Origin: a virus
IMG/VR virus record: IMGVR_UViG_3300046507_000315
Location: 1 to 40,062 of that record
Direction: 5' to 3' (one strand)
Length of the DNA stretch: 40,062 nucleotides
Part shown: in pieces, positions 6,025 to 15,600 of the stretch
Layout: the number at the start of each line of letters is the position of its first letter
Position numbering within the stretch: position 1 is the stretch's first letter
The notes under the pieces: model-generated
The model's input: the letters and a program-made list of their open reading frames with translations, nothing else
Databases searched by the model: none
What the model was told of the DNA's origin: nothing
Program-made: the position numbers and the translations under genes

Positions 6025-7997
6025 GTGGACGTCACCGTGCTGTCGCCGAAGTACACCAGCGTGCCATTGGCCGATGCAGTCTGCTGGGTTGCCAGCGTGC
6101 CGTAGAACGTCACTACGCCGTCCTCAGTGGGGCTGATGGTCAGCGACAGTTGCTCCCATGTGCCTGCGGCAGCGCTGCCCGAGACGGACGCATCATCCAC
6201 CCCGGCCACTGAGCCGCCGCGCACGGCCAACCCCCCGACTGCGAAAGTCGTGCTGCGCTGAGTCCACACCCGCACCGTGATGGACTTGCCCGCGAGCACC
6301 GCGACGCGCATCAGTTCGGCGCCGTACGGCTGGATCGAACGTGCGTAATCATTGACCAGCAACTTGATACTCTGCGCGGTCGCGCCGTGCACCGTCGTCT
6401 GGTCGACTGTCTGCGTGACGCCGTAGGTGTACACCCGGTTATCCCACCGATTCCCGTTGACGGCAGTGCAGCGCACCGTCGTGTGTCCCACAGAGTTAAA
6501 ACTGTTGACCACTGCGTCGCCGAGTATCGGGCGATCGAGCAGCAGGGTGCCGCCGGTGGCATCGAGCACTGAACCGTTCGTGTTGTTCTTGAACGTCGTG
6601 CCGCGCACCCGCGCGCGCCCGGTGCATGCGATCCCCGTCAAGCAGTTGTCGATCTGGCTGATCAGGAGGTCGGCAAACATGTCGTCGTGCGTCTGCGGGA
6701 ATGTGATGCCGCTCGAACGCGAGCCGGTGATGCGCCGTATCCGTAGCTTGTATCCACTGAACGCCTGCCAGTCGAGTTCGAGCGCCTGATCGTTGTCGAC
6801 CAGATTGCCAAGGTCGTAATCGCCGACCCCGTAGTTGGCATAGCTGGCCGTACTGACGCTGATCCCGGTGTAGCAGTTCACGATGCCAAGCACATGGAAC
6901 TTGCGCCCGCTCGACTGCGAAAAAGGCGTAGCGCCTTGGAAGTAGTGCGCAAACCCGATCGTCGAGTCAGGCAGATACAGGTAGCCGAAGAGTATGGTGT
7001 ACAGCCCGTAGTTCTGGCATACCTCGCCACTCAGCCATGAGACACCCGTCTGCGACGCCATCGCGGTGCGATCCCAGCCCCCGGTCATTGTGATAGGGCT
7101 GGCGAGTGTGCCGGCGGCTGTCGGTATAGACACGGTGTTGCGCGTGCGTAGCGGGCACACGGCATAGGTCGTAACCGACTCCGTGGTGCCGCGGTACGGC
7201 CGGGCTGGCGTGGACGAACCGGAGTCGTTCTGGTTGCCCAGCACGACGGTCGTGCCGTCGATCGACATGATCGGACGCCACTCAGGCTCGGCCACGTTGT
7301 TCTTGCCGATCAGGCACCCATGCGATAGGTGCCCCGCTGCGCCCCATGCCTTCGTGGCGATCACGTTGTCGATCGACAGGCTGCCCATCGGGCGGGCGCT
7401 CGCATAGAGTGCGATGGACTTGACCCCGCTCGGCAGCGCGGCCCCGCCGTTTTCGAACAGCACCGGCATCGGGCGGGTTGAGCCCCCGATGCCCTGCAAC
7501 CATGATGGCATCGTCAGCGTGACAATCGGCACCGCGCCCGCAGAATCCGAGCAGAGCGCCACATTGACCAGACTGCTGAAGTTGGACCCCGAGGTGTACA
7601 TCCACATCGAGATGCACGAGTACGCGCTGAGGTCGAGATTACTGACGGCCTTGTACCCGATCAGCCCGCCCGTGAAACCCGCGGCGATGGTGAACGTGTT
7701 CGAACTCGTGCCCTGCTTGCGCGAACTGCCCGTACTGAGCGCCGTCGTGACGTTGGTGCCCCCCGTCCACGTACTATCACAATTGTCGACCGTGAAGGTT
7801 TGCGCAGCGGCCAGCGCGACGGTGCCGCTGTTATCCGTCCACGTCGCCGCGCCCAGACTGATCGGGTCGGGCGAAGCAATTACCCGCACCGAATCGCCCG
7901 CTGCGAGTGACATCGTGAACGCGCGCTTGCGAGTGGCAAACGACTGCCCATCGTTCGCGTCGTTGCCCCCTTCCGGATCGACGTACCACGTGGTCAT
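6021..7997 (-). CDS. Beta-helix type tail fibre/spike protein
   Basis: This 658-residue protein starts with MTTWYVDPEGGNDANDGQSFATRKRAF. That opening is typical of right-handed beta-helix domains of secreted and phage surface proteins (YVD..GNDANDG). The middle (about 150-470) is rich in short strands with Gly/Asn/Ser turns, and the last 150 residues look like a jelly-roll type lectin module (TVRVWTQRSTTF...GTWEQLSLTISPTEDGVVTFYG). This suits a receptor-binding or polysaccharide-recognising fibre. No catalytic motif of a depolymerase is evident. It overlaps the repeat protein gene by 4 nt. The host receptor cannot be inferred. Confidence 0.78.
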   Translation of the reverse strand: MTTWYVDPEGGNDANDGQSFATRKRAFTMSLAAGDSVRVIASPDPISLGAATWTDNSGTVALAAAQTFTVDNCDSTWTGGTNVTTALSTGSSRKQGTSSNTFTIAAGFTGGLIGYKAVSNLDLSAYSCISMWMYTSGSNFSSLVNVALCSDSAGAVPIVTLTMPSWLQGIGGSTRPMPVLFENGGAALPSGVKSIALYASARPMGSLSIDNVIATKAWGAAGHLSHGCLIGKNNVAEPEWRPIMSIDGTTVVLGNQNDSGSSTPARPYRGTTESVTTYAVCPLRTRNTVSIPTAAGTLASPITMTGGWDRTAMASQTGVSWLSGEVCQNYGLYTILFGYLYLPDSTIGFAHYFQGATPFSQSSGRKFHVLGIVNCYTGISVSTASYANYGVGDYDLGNLVDNDQALELDWQAFSGYKLRIRRITGSRSSGITFPQTHDDMFADLLISQIDNCLTGIACTGRARVRGTTFKNNTNGSVLDATGGTLLLDRPILGDAVVNSFNSVGHTTVRCTAVNGNRWDNRVYTYGVTQTVDQTTVHGATAQSIKLLVNDYARSIQPYGAELMRVAVLAGKSITVRVWTQRSTTFAVGGLAVRGGSVAGVDDASVSGSAAAGTWEQLSLTISPTEDGVVTFYGTLATQQTASANGTLVYFGDSTVTST

Positions 7998-8007
7998 GGA
8001 CTAGCCC

Positions 8008-8457
8008 TTACGCAATTTCGATCAGTGCGCTGCCTGCTGCGTTCGCCGGCATCGTCAACGTCAACGTGCCTGCCGTGATCGTCTGTGCGCCGAACGTGTG
8101 GACGCTGACCGCATTCTTGCCGGTCGCCGTGGCGTTGTAGATCAGCGCGCAGTCGAACGCGGTGGTGAGCGTGACATTCGAGAAGACGATCGACGCCGAC
8201 GGCGTGACGACGCCCGACGTGCCCGAGGTCGACGGCGCAATGCCGAACGTGACGGGTACCCCGCCGGCAGCGTAGTTCGTGCCCGTGACTTCGCCCGTCG
8301 CCGAGTACGCCGACGTCGCCGGGCCTAGCGAACTGCCGGTCAGGTAGATCGCCGCCTTGAACGTATCGGCCGCACGGTACGCGGCGCTGAAGGCGTGCAC
8401 GCCGTTCAGCAGGTCGGACTTGAACGACGTGCACATCGCTTGCGTATTGGCTGCCAT
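8008..8457 (-). CDS. Conserved phage structural protein (149 aa)
   Basis: The N-terminus (CTSFKSDLLNGVHAF, then FKAAIYLTGSSLGPATSAYSA with GEVTGTNYAAGG) matches a pattern seen in a widespread family of small tail-region proteins of Pseudomonas and Burkholderia phages, whose exact place in the virion is unclear. The rest is beta-rich (VFSNVTLTTAFDCALIYNATATGKNAV, LTLTMPANAAGSALIEIA), suggesting a compact sandwich. It lies between the fibre gene and two other small structural genes, so a tail-tip or fibre-attachment role is plausible. Confidence 0.75.
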   Translation of the reverse strand: MAANTQAMCTSFKSDLLNGVHAFSAAYRAADTFKAAIYLTGSSLGPATSAYSATGEVTGTNYAAGGVPVTFGIAPSTSGTSGVVTPSASIVFSNVTLTTAFDCALIYNATATGKNAVSVHTFGAQTITAGTLTLTMPANAAGSALIEIA

Positions 8458-8470
8458 GACGGCTCCTTAT

Positions 8471-8686
8471 CTATCCAAAATTGGCGGTTTCCCCCGAGCC
8501 CGCGACCGTCTTCAATGTGACGTGCGCGCTGCGGTGAACCATATCGCCGGTTGTTTTCAGGTGGTACTGTACCCATAGGACGACTTCGTTTTCATCTTCG
8601 AACCCGCCTTCCAGCTTCAGAAGGTCCGATTCGTCCATCTGCGAGACTTCGGTAGCGCCCGGGAGCGCGACATTGATCAGTGCCAT
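8471..8686 (-). CDS. Small phage protein of unknown function (71 aa)
   Basis: I do not recognise this protein. It has an acidic N-terminal half (MDESDLLKLEGGFEDENEVVLWVQYHLK) and a beta-like C-terminal half (HVTLKTVAGSGETANFG). It is tightly packed between structural genes (13 nt from the next gene), which supports translation. Function is unknown; a small virion component is likely from position. Confidence 0.65.
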   Translation of the reverse strand: MALINVALPGATEVSQMDESDLLKLEGGFEDENEVVLWVQYHLKTTGDMVHRSAHVTLKTVAGSGETANFG

Positions 8687-8712
8687 GTGGGGGACTCGTT
8701 GGTTAAGAAAAG

Positions 8713-8991
8713 TTACTGGGACTTCATCATCTCGACCGGCGTTACGCTCAACGCCGCGCCGAATGCGCCGTAGTACGTTGCCGTGCCCGGGATCGCGACC
8801 GGCACCGCGGCGTTGGGCGGGATCGGCACCCCGAGCGCAGCCGCCGGCACGGTGTTGTTCGACTGCGCGGTGAAATACGCCATCGAGGCCGAGGCGTTGG
8901 CCACCAGCACGACGGATGACGGGGTTGTGACTGCTGCGACGCCGCCACTCGTGACAGCGACGGTTGAGCCGATCTGGCGAACTGGTTGCAT
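8713..8991 (-). CDS. Small structural protein (92 aa)
   Basis: The ATG at 8991 is chosen because GGAG lies 8 nt upstream and it begins right after the stop of the upstream gene. Longer readings would run into that gene. The protein is Ala/Val/Ser-rich and beta-like (TVAVTSGGVAAVTTPSSVVLVANASASMAYFTAQ, then PPNAAVPVAIPGTATYYGAFG), as in short phage decoration or tail-associated proteins. No specific family is recognised. Confidence 0.7.
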   Translation of the reverse strand: MQPVRQIGSTVAVTSGGVAAVTTPSSVVLVANASASMAYFTAQSNNTVPAAALGVPIPPNAAVPVAIPGTATYYGAFGAALSVTPVEMMKSQ

Positions 8992-8999
8992 GGTTGCTC

Positions 9000-9608
9000 C
9001 TACTGGATGGTGAGGGTGCCGGTGAACAGGTTGATCACGTCGCCGCTCGCGTCCGTCACATCGAGGTCGTAGTAGGCGGTCGTGGTGTTCCACGCCAGCC
9101 CGGCCGTCTGCAGCAGCGGAATGATGGTGAGCGCCGCCGAGTCCACGGTGATGCCGCTGCCGTTAGTCAGGACGGAGAGCGGTGCGCCGGCGTGGTTGGC
9201 GTCTGCCCAAAAAGTCATCTTGACCTGTACCCCGGCAAGCTGTTGTGGGGTGTTCCACACGACTGAGCCGCCCGAGAGGTAGGCAGGCAGCAGCGCGCTG
9301 CTGATGTCGTTCAGGGAAATCGTGTCCGCGTCGACGACCGTCGCATCGTGGAAATCCGCCGTGACGGGCGGGTAGCGGGTGGCATTGAGCGAGGACATGC
9401 CGCCGATGCCCACCAGCGCAACCGGCCATCCGTTTGGTACGCCATGCGCAGGCGCGGTGATCCGCACAGGGGTGCCTTGCGTGATGCCCGTGATCGCAGC
9501 GCTGGCGAGAACCTTCGAACCCCACCGGATAATGGGATTGAAGGTTGCCCCCGCTTTAACGAAAAAATTTTTCTGTTCAGCGCAGCCGGCCACGATAACC
9601 TCACTCAA
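9000..9608 (-). CDS. Phage structural protein with FCCH-like beta domain (202 aa)
   Basis: Residues about 36-100 read ITGITQGTPVRITAPAHGVPNG, then ALVGIGGMSSLNA, ending in ATVVDADTISL. This is the pattern of the small beta-barrel resembling the ubiquitin-activating-enzyme FCCH domain that recurs in phage tail proteins. A second beta-rich part follows and ends YYDLDVTDASGDVINLFTGTLTIQ. The gene lies between the giant ejection-type protein and small structural genes, so it is likely a virion component. The FCCH assignment is by motif memory. Confidence 0.75.
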   Translation of the reverse strand: MSEVIVAGCAEQKNFFVKAGATFNPIIRWGSKVLASAAITGITQGTPVRITAPAHGVPNGWPVALVGIGGMSSLNATRYPPVTADFHDATVVDADTISLNDISSALLPAYLSGGSVVWNTPQQLAGVQVKMTFWADANHAGAPLSVLTNGSGITVDSAALTIIPLLQTAGLAWNTTTAYYDLDVTDASGDVINLFTGTLTIQ

Positions 9609-9631
9609 AAGTTACCGAAGTCTACAACTAT

Positions 9632-12600
9632 TCACTCCCCCGGCATAGCAGCGTCAGGATCGCGCGCGAACGCAAGATTGGCCTTCAGCGACGGCAATTC
9701 GCGCCGCTGCACCCCGAACCCGAGCCCCGAATTCATCCCCAACATGTACTGCGCCATGCGGGTGCGAATCGCCGACGCCTCGCTGCGGATCGGCTGCGTC
9801 GGGTTGGCGGCGTTGAACTCCTGCAGCTTGCTGGTGGCTGAGCCGAGCGTGTCCTGATCGCCGGTCTGTGCCGCCTTGTAGAACTGGTCGGCGATGAGCC
9901 CCTTCTGATAGGACTGCCGGTCGCGCCGCGCTGAAGCGAACTGCTGCGCTTCCATCTCGGTGGCGCGCTCGCCGGAATTGAAGCCGACTGCCTGCCGTGC
10001 GATGTCCCACCCGGTCGGCTTGGCCATCGGCAGCGGGTTGCCCCTGCCGTCGGTGTAGCCATGCTGCGCGAGCTCGGCCGCCTTGAAATACGGCTTCAAC
10101 CCGCTCGGCAGCGCAGCCTCAATGCCCTTCGCCCAGTAGCCGTCGGAGATTTTGTCCATCGCCTGCGCGATGCCCACTGCCCCGTTCAGCGCCGGCCCCA
10201 TCAGCGCCATTGACTGATCCGACAGCCGGTCTTTCAGCAACTGGCGGCTGGCCAGAAAGTCACTGCCCGGCAGCAGGTTTTCGAGCCCGAAAGTGGACGA
10301 GTCGAAGTTCGCCGCGCGCGGCAGGCCGTGAGCGATGATGTCGCCCGCAGTATGTCCGAACGTCTTGGCTAGGAAGTTCTGCGCGTCGATCCGGATGTCG
10401 CGCGGGTCGTTGTTATCGTTCGTGAAAGTGTTGTACAGCCCCGCGAAGACGTTGGCGAACGGCAGCCCCATTGCGCCTGAAATCATCATCGTGGTGGCCA
10501 TCAGCCCGCCGAACTCCTTGCGGGCTTCCGACGCGCGCTGCAGCCCGGCAGGCGACTGGTCCTTGTTAAACATGCCGTCGTGCACCGTGCGCGCGATCTG
10601 CTGCATCGTCTGCAGGTTGTAGTTCATGAACGCGGTGAGCAGCGGCGTCACCTTGCCGGCGAACCCGTTCTTGCTGATCGCGCGAGCCGTGTTGGTCGGG
10701 TCGAAGTTGTCCATCGCGCGATCGACGGCTTGGATCGCATACTCGACGTTCGCGGCGTGCCCTTCCTGCGTGACGTTCTTCGATCCTTTTTCGGCGAGCC
10801 GGAACGCGGCGAGCCCGGTCGCGAGGCGGTTGGTCATTTCCGCGTACTGCGCGGTCATGGACGCCATGCGCTGCAAGTCCTGCTGGCGCTGCGTGCCACC
10901 AAGCGACATCATCTGAAGCTGGCGCGTCTGGCCAAGATTCAGGATGCCGCGGTCGTGAAGCTCCTGCACGAACGCTTCCTCAGTCGGCTTGAGCCCGAGC
11001 CCCTTGAACTGCATGCCCGTATCGAGCACGCCGCGCAGCCCGTCAGCCTGCCAGCCTTTTGCCAACGTGTTGGCCACGACTTTCAGCGACACGCCGGTGG
11101 CACCCGCGATTTCCTTGGCGCTGTTCACGAACCCGTAGCGCGAGCCCAGCAGCGGCAGCGCGCGGTGGAACGGTTGCGCGGTGGTGCGGATCAGGTAGGC
11201 TGGCGAGACTGCCAGATAGAACGCGTGGCCCAGCGAGTTGATCGTGTTGATCGTCGTGTTGTCCACCGACTTGTGGTCGTTCGCGTAGCGCTTGGTGATC
11301 TCGTCGAGCGTGTCGGTGGCGCGGATACGGCCCCCGGCGGTGCCTGTCCGGTTCAACTGGTCGACGCTCGCGCGCATCTGGTTGAGCGAATCATCGAAAG
11401 CGCGCTGCGTATAGATGCTTGCGGTATCGCGTACGCCGCCCATCGCCCGGCGCGAGTAGTTGCCGAGAAAGTCCGCATCGTAGCCAGGCACGCCTTGGCG
11501 ATTCATCTTCGCCGAGCGTGATGCTGTTTCCGGCAGGATCGAGAGCAGCGAGCGGGTCAGCGTCTCGCGCATCGCGTCGGCCGCCTGCTGCGGCAGCCCC
11601 GCGTTCTCTGTCGTCGAGTGCAGGCTGGCAAGCATCTGGCGCAGTGCCGGGGACGTGCCTGCCACGAACGACGGGTCGTTGTAGGCGAGCTTGCCCCACG
11701 CGTTAGAGTCCTTGACCATCGCCGTGCCGGCGGCGCCCACGAGCTTCTTGTGCAACGCTTCAGCCTGCTCCTGCGAGTTCACGCGGAAAAACACGTTGCC
11801 GTCGTTGCCGACGAGATTGCCCACCACCTTGTTGGTGCCCTTCAGCGCGTCCTGAATCCGCTGCTGCGCGAGCTCGTCCACGCCCTTGAGCGACGCCTTG
11901 ACGAAGTAATCGCCGCTGCGCCCGAGCGAAAAATATGGGTTCTGCGCCTGCGCGCGGTACATCTGCTCGAGCTCGTTCATGTGCCCACGTAGCATCGATC
12001 CTTCCGGCAGCTTGCGCGCGTCGGCAAACATGGCGTTTAGTCGTGCGTCGAGCGCCTGCGTCGCGCCGTCTGCGAACGTGTCGGGCTTCGTATTGCGGGC
12101 CGCCTCCAATGTCTTGTCCATGATGTCGAGCCGCCCGGCATGCGCGCGGGCCATCTCGTGCGCCGGCAGCGCGCCCTGCACTCGCGACTCCTGCGCGGCG
12201 CGCGCGGCGTCATCCGGCGCCATGCGCGTGAGGTCAGCCGCGAGCTTGGTGTACGAGCCCGAAGCAATTTCCATCAGGTTGCGCGCGATCGTCGAGGTGG
12301 TGTTTACCAGCAGCTTGTGGTTGAGCAACTGGCCATCCACGATCGCCTTGGCCGCCTCCGGATTGGAGCGCTGAAGCTGTGTGAACTGGCGGTGGATGTC
12401 GTCCACGTACGCCTTATTGTGCGCAGGGATGTCGCGCCCGGCCTTCACGTTGTCCGCATAGTTCATGCGGTAATCGAAGCCCCCGCGCGATGCTTCGCCG
12501 CCGATGGTGGCCATCTGGCGGGACAGTTCCCGTTGCTGGTCGCCCGGCAGCTTGTTGAGCATCTTCTGCACGCCGTCGGCGAATGCGCTTACCGGCTTCG

Positions 12601-15600
12601 TGATGAACATGCTGGCGATGCGCTTGCTCTCGTGAGCCTGCTGGTAGGCGTCGAGCCCCTTGGCAAAACCGGACTCCACCATCTCTGGCAGCGCGCGGAT
12701 ACGATCAGCCAGATATTGCACGGTCTTCCACGACGCGAGCGCGCGGTACGCCGCCGGTTCAAGCGCCGCAATGTTGAGCTTTTCGCCCACCTTGTCGGCG
12801 AGCCCGCCCAGCTTGCTGTACTGATCGTCCGTCACCTTCGCGGCATCAGCCGGCGACTTGCGGAACTCCAAGTCCTTGAGCGAGCCTTCCGGCAGCGGGA
12901 ACCCTACCGGCTCGCCCTGCTGCCGGAAAAAGCGATCGTTCACGGCCAGCGCGCGCTCCAGAAAATCGGGTTTGGCTGTCGCCGGCATCCCAAGCAGCTT
13001 GCGCACAGCGCTAACCACGCGCGCCCACAGTGTCGGCTTGTCCTTGCCCACCAGCGACGCGTCTTTGAGCGTCTTCTGGAATTCCGGGTTGCTGTTCAAC
13101 TCCGCGATGAACTCGTGCGGGCTCGTGAAACCGTACGCCCATGCGCGGGGGTCTGAACTGCCGAACGCCTTCGCCGCCTCGTTTGCGATGGCGACGATCT
13201 CGCGATAGCCCTGCAAGAGTTTCGCTTCCGCCTGAGTCTTCGGCTTACCGCCACTGCCTTCAATCGCTGCAGCCGCATTGATCCGGTCGGCGGTCGCCGC
13301 GTGGACGGCTTCGTGCAACACGTTGTGCTCGTTTTCGCCGCCGGGGTAGATGTCGACGCGGTTATCGATCGTGTCGTAGTTGCCGGTGACGCCTTCGCGG
13401 CGCGCGAGTGGCTTCTGCGCGATGGTCGTGCCGCTATCAATTGCGGCGAGCCGCGTGGCCAGTGCTCGCGCTTCAGGCGTCGCGCCCGTCTGCGCGATAT
13501 GGTTAAGCGTGTCGACGAGCTTGTCCGAGCGCTGCACCTGCGCCACCAGACGCGGGTTCTCGCCATACACGTCAGACGACGCCACGTTGCGATATGACTC
13601 TGTGTACGGCTTCGTCGCGGCTTCGCGGGCGATGTCGCTGATCGACTGCGCAAATGCCTCGCTGTTGGTCTTGCCGCTCACGACGTCGGCCAACTGGTTG
13701 CGGAAACCTTGCAGGTCTTCGTAGCGCTCCTGTTCGAGCGGCGTCAGTTTCTCGCCGTCGCGAATCCGCTGATTGAAGCTCGCGAGCGACGCGTCCACCA
13801 TGTCGGCCGTGTCCTGCGCGTGCGAGCGCGGGCTTTGGGTGAGGTTTTCCGGGAGCGCGGCATCATGGCCCGGCGCGCTGGTCTGTGCCGGCGCCATGTT
13901 CCCTTCCGGCAGTGCGGCGTTCGTCGCGGCGGGCGCTTGCGTCTCCACCGATGCCGGGATGTTCTCGGGCAACGTGTCGGCCTGTGTGGGGGCTTCGGGC
14001 AAGGCACGGGCAGCAGCCAGATTGTTCTGTTGTTCAGCGATGTCTGCCGCTTTCTGCGCAGCGCGTGCAGCAATCTCACCACGGTTCTGGTGATCCGCCA
14101 GTTGCTGTTGCGCCTCTACCAGTGACTCACTTAGCGCATTGTGGCTATCCACTTGCGACTGGTGGACCCGTTGTGCTTCGGCGAGCGCAGTCTGCGCCGC
14201 TTCGAGTCGGGTGTTGGCCTTAGCCAAGCGCGCGCCCCCGAACGGTGCCGAGGCTGAAGCCTGCAACTGGGCGCCGTCCGCTTCCTGCTGGGCTTTGAAA
14301 GCCGCATCTGCAGCGGCCTGTCGCCCTGCGGCTGCGGTGTCGACCTGCTTCTGCAAACTATCCGCCGTACCTTGCAAAGCCTTGCCTAGCGTATCTTCCT
14401 GCGGCTCCTGCGGAGTCTCACCTTTCCACTTGTCGAGCAACGCCTGCATGCGATCGCGCGTGACGCCCTGCCCCAGCTTCTTGTCCTGCAACGCGTTGGT
14501 GAGCGCGTCGATCTGTTCCTGATGCGTGGCCAACTGCTCGAGCCCGAGCGCGTCCAGCTTCTTCTGGAAAGGCGTCATTGACTGCTGCTTGGTCGAGAAG
14601 TCGTTCGCCTGATTCACAGCATCGATATCGGCCTTGATCGCGTCCACCGGCTTGGCCGCGCCGGCGAGCGCTGGCGCGGCTTCCGGGGAAATAGTTGCGT
14701 TTCCGGACGGCTCTGCCGGCGGTGTAACTATTCCATTTTCCGGGGCCGGCTGCGCAGTGGGCTGATTACGCAGATCGTAAAGCTCGCCCATCGATAGCTC
14801 GCGCTCGATGCCGGTATCTGCTGCGCTCACACGTACGCCAGACGGCTCGCCGAGCGCAGCCTTGGCATCGGCGCGGCGCTTGGCCTGCTGCGACTTCGTG
14901 AGGCTGTCGTTGTCCGCGCCGGTGATCTTGTTGATCATGTCCTGCGCTGAGATGCCGGGCTCCGGACGCATCGCGGCCTGAAGCATGGACTGCACGGCGC
15001 TCGCGCGCGTGGTCGTGTATTCCTGCGCAAGCTGTTCCGGAGTCTTCGGGGCGTTCTGTGCATTCAGGAACTCCTGCACCACGCTCACGTCTTTCGTCGA
15101 CGAGCCATCCGGGAAGGTGTACGAGTCGCCTGCGCGCTGCACCAGCCCGTTGCTGTTCGCGATCATCTGATCGATCTGCGGCGCCGTCGGGTTGTTCGGC
15201 AGTTGCAGCGGGGCCGCGGCGGGCGCAGGTTCCACCGGCTGCGCGCCCAGCCCGAGCAGTTTTGCGCGTGCTGCGGCCTGTTCGTTTTCTGGCAAGCCGT
15301 TGATGTAGTCGTCAACTTCCTGATGACTGCGCGCCACGGTCCCGTCGGGGAACACAATGTTGGGTGACGGGTTGTTGGTGAGCAGCGGTGTGGCCGCGGC
15401 GGGCGTCTCAGCAACCGGCGTCTCAGCAACCGGCGCCTGCACCGCACCCGGATCGAACAGGCCCGTATCCACCTTCAGCGGCAGCCCGTGATCGATCGCG
15501 GTCTTTGCGTTCTGGATGAACGCCAACTGCGCTTCAGATGTCGGCAGCGCCTGTGCATACTGATCCGCGAGTTGCTGGCGCAGCGCAGGCTCTGTCTTTT

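Noticed and set aside
12140-13156. 338-codon plus-strand frame and similar ones at 10580-11521 and 31965-33071
   Set aside because: Arg/His/Val/Leu-rich antisense frames typical of GC-rich codon bias; not coding.
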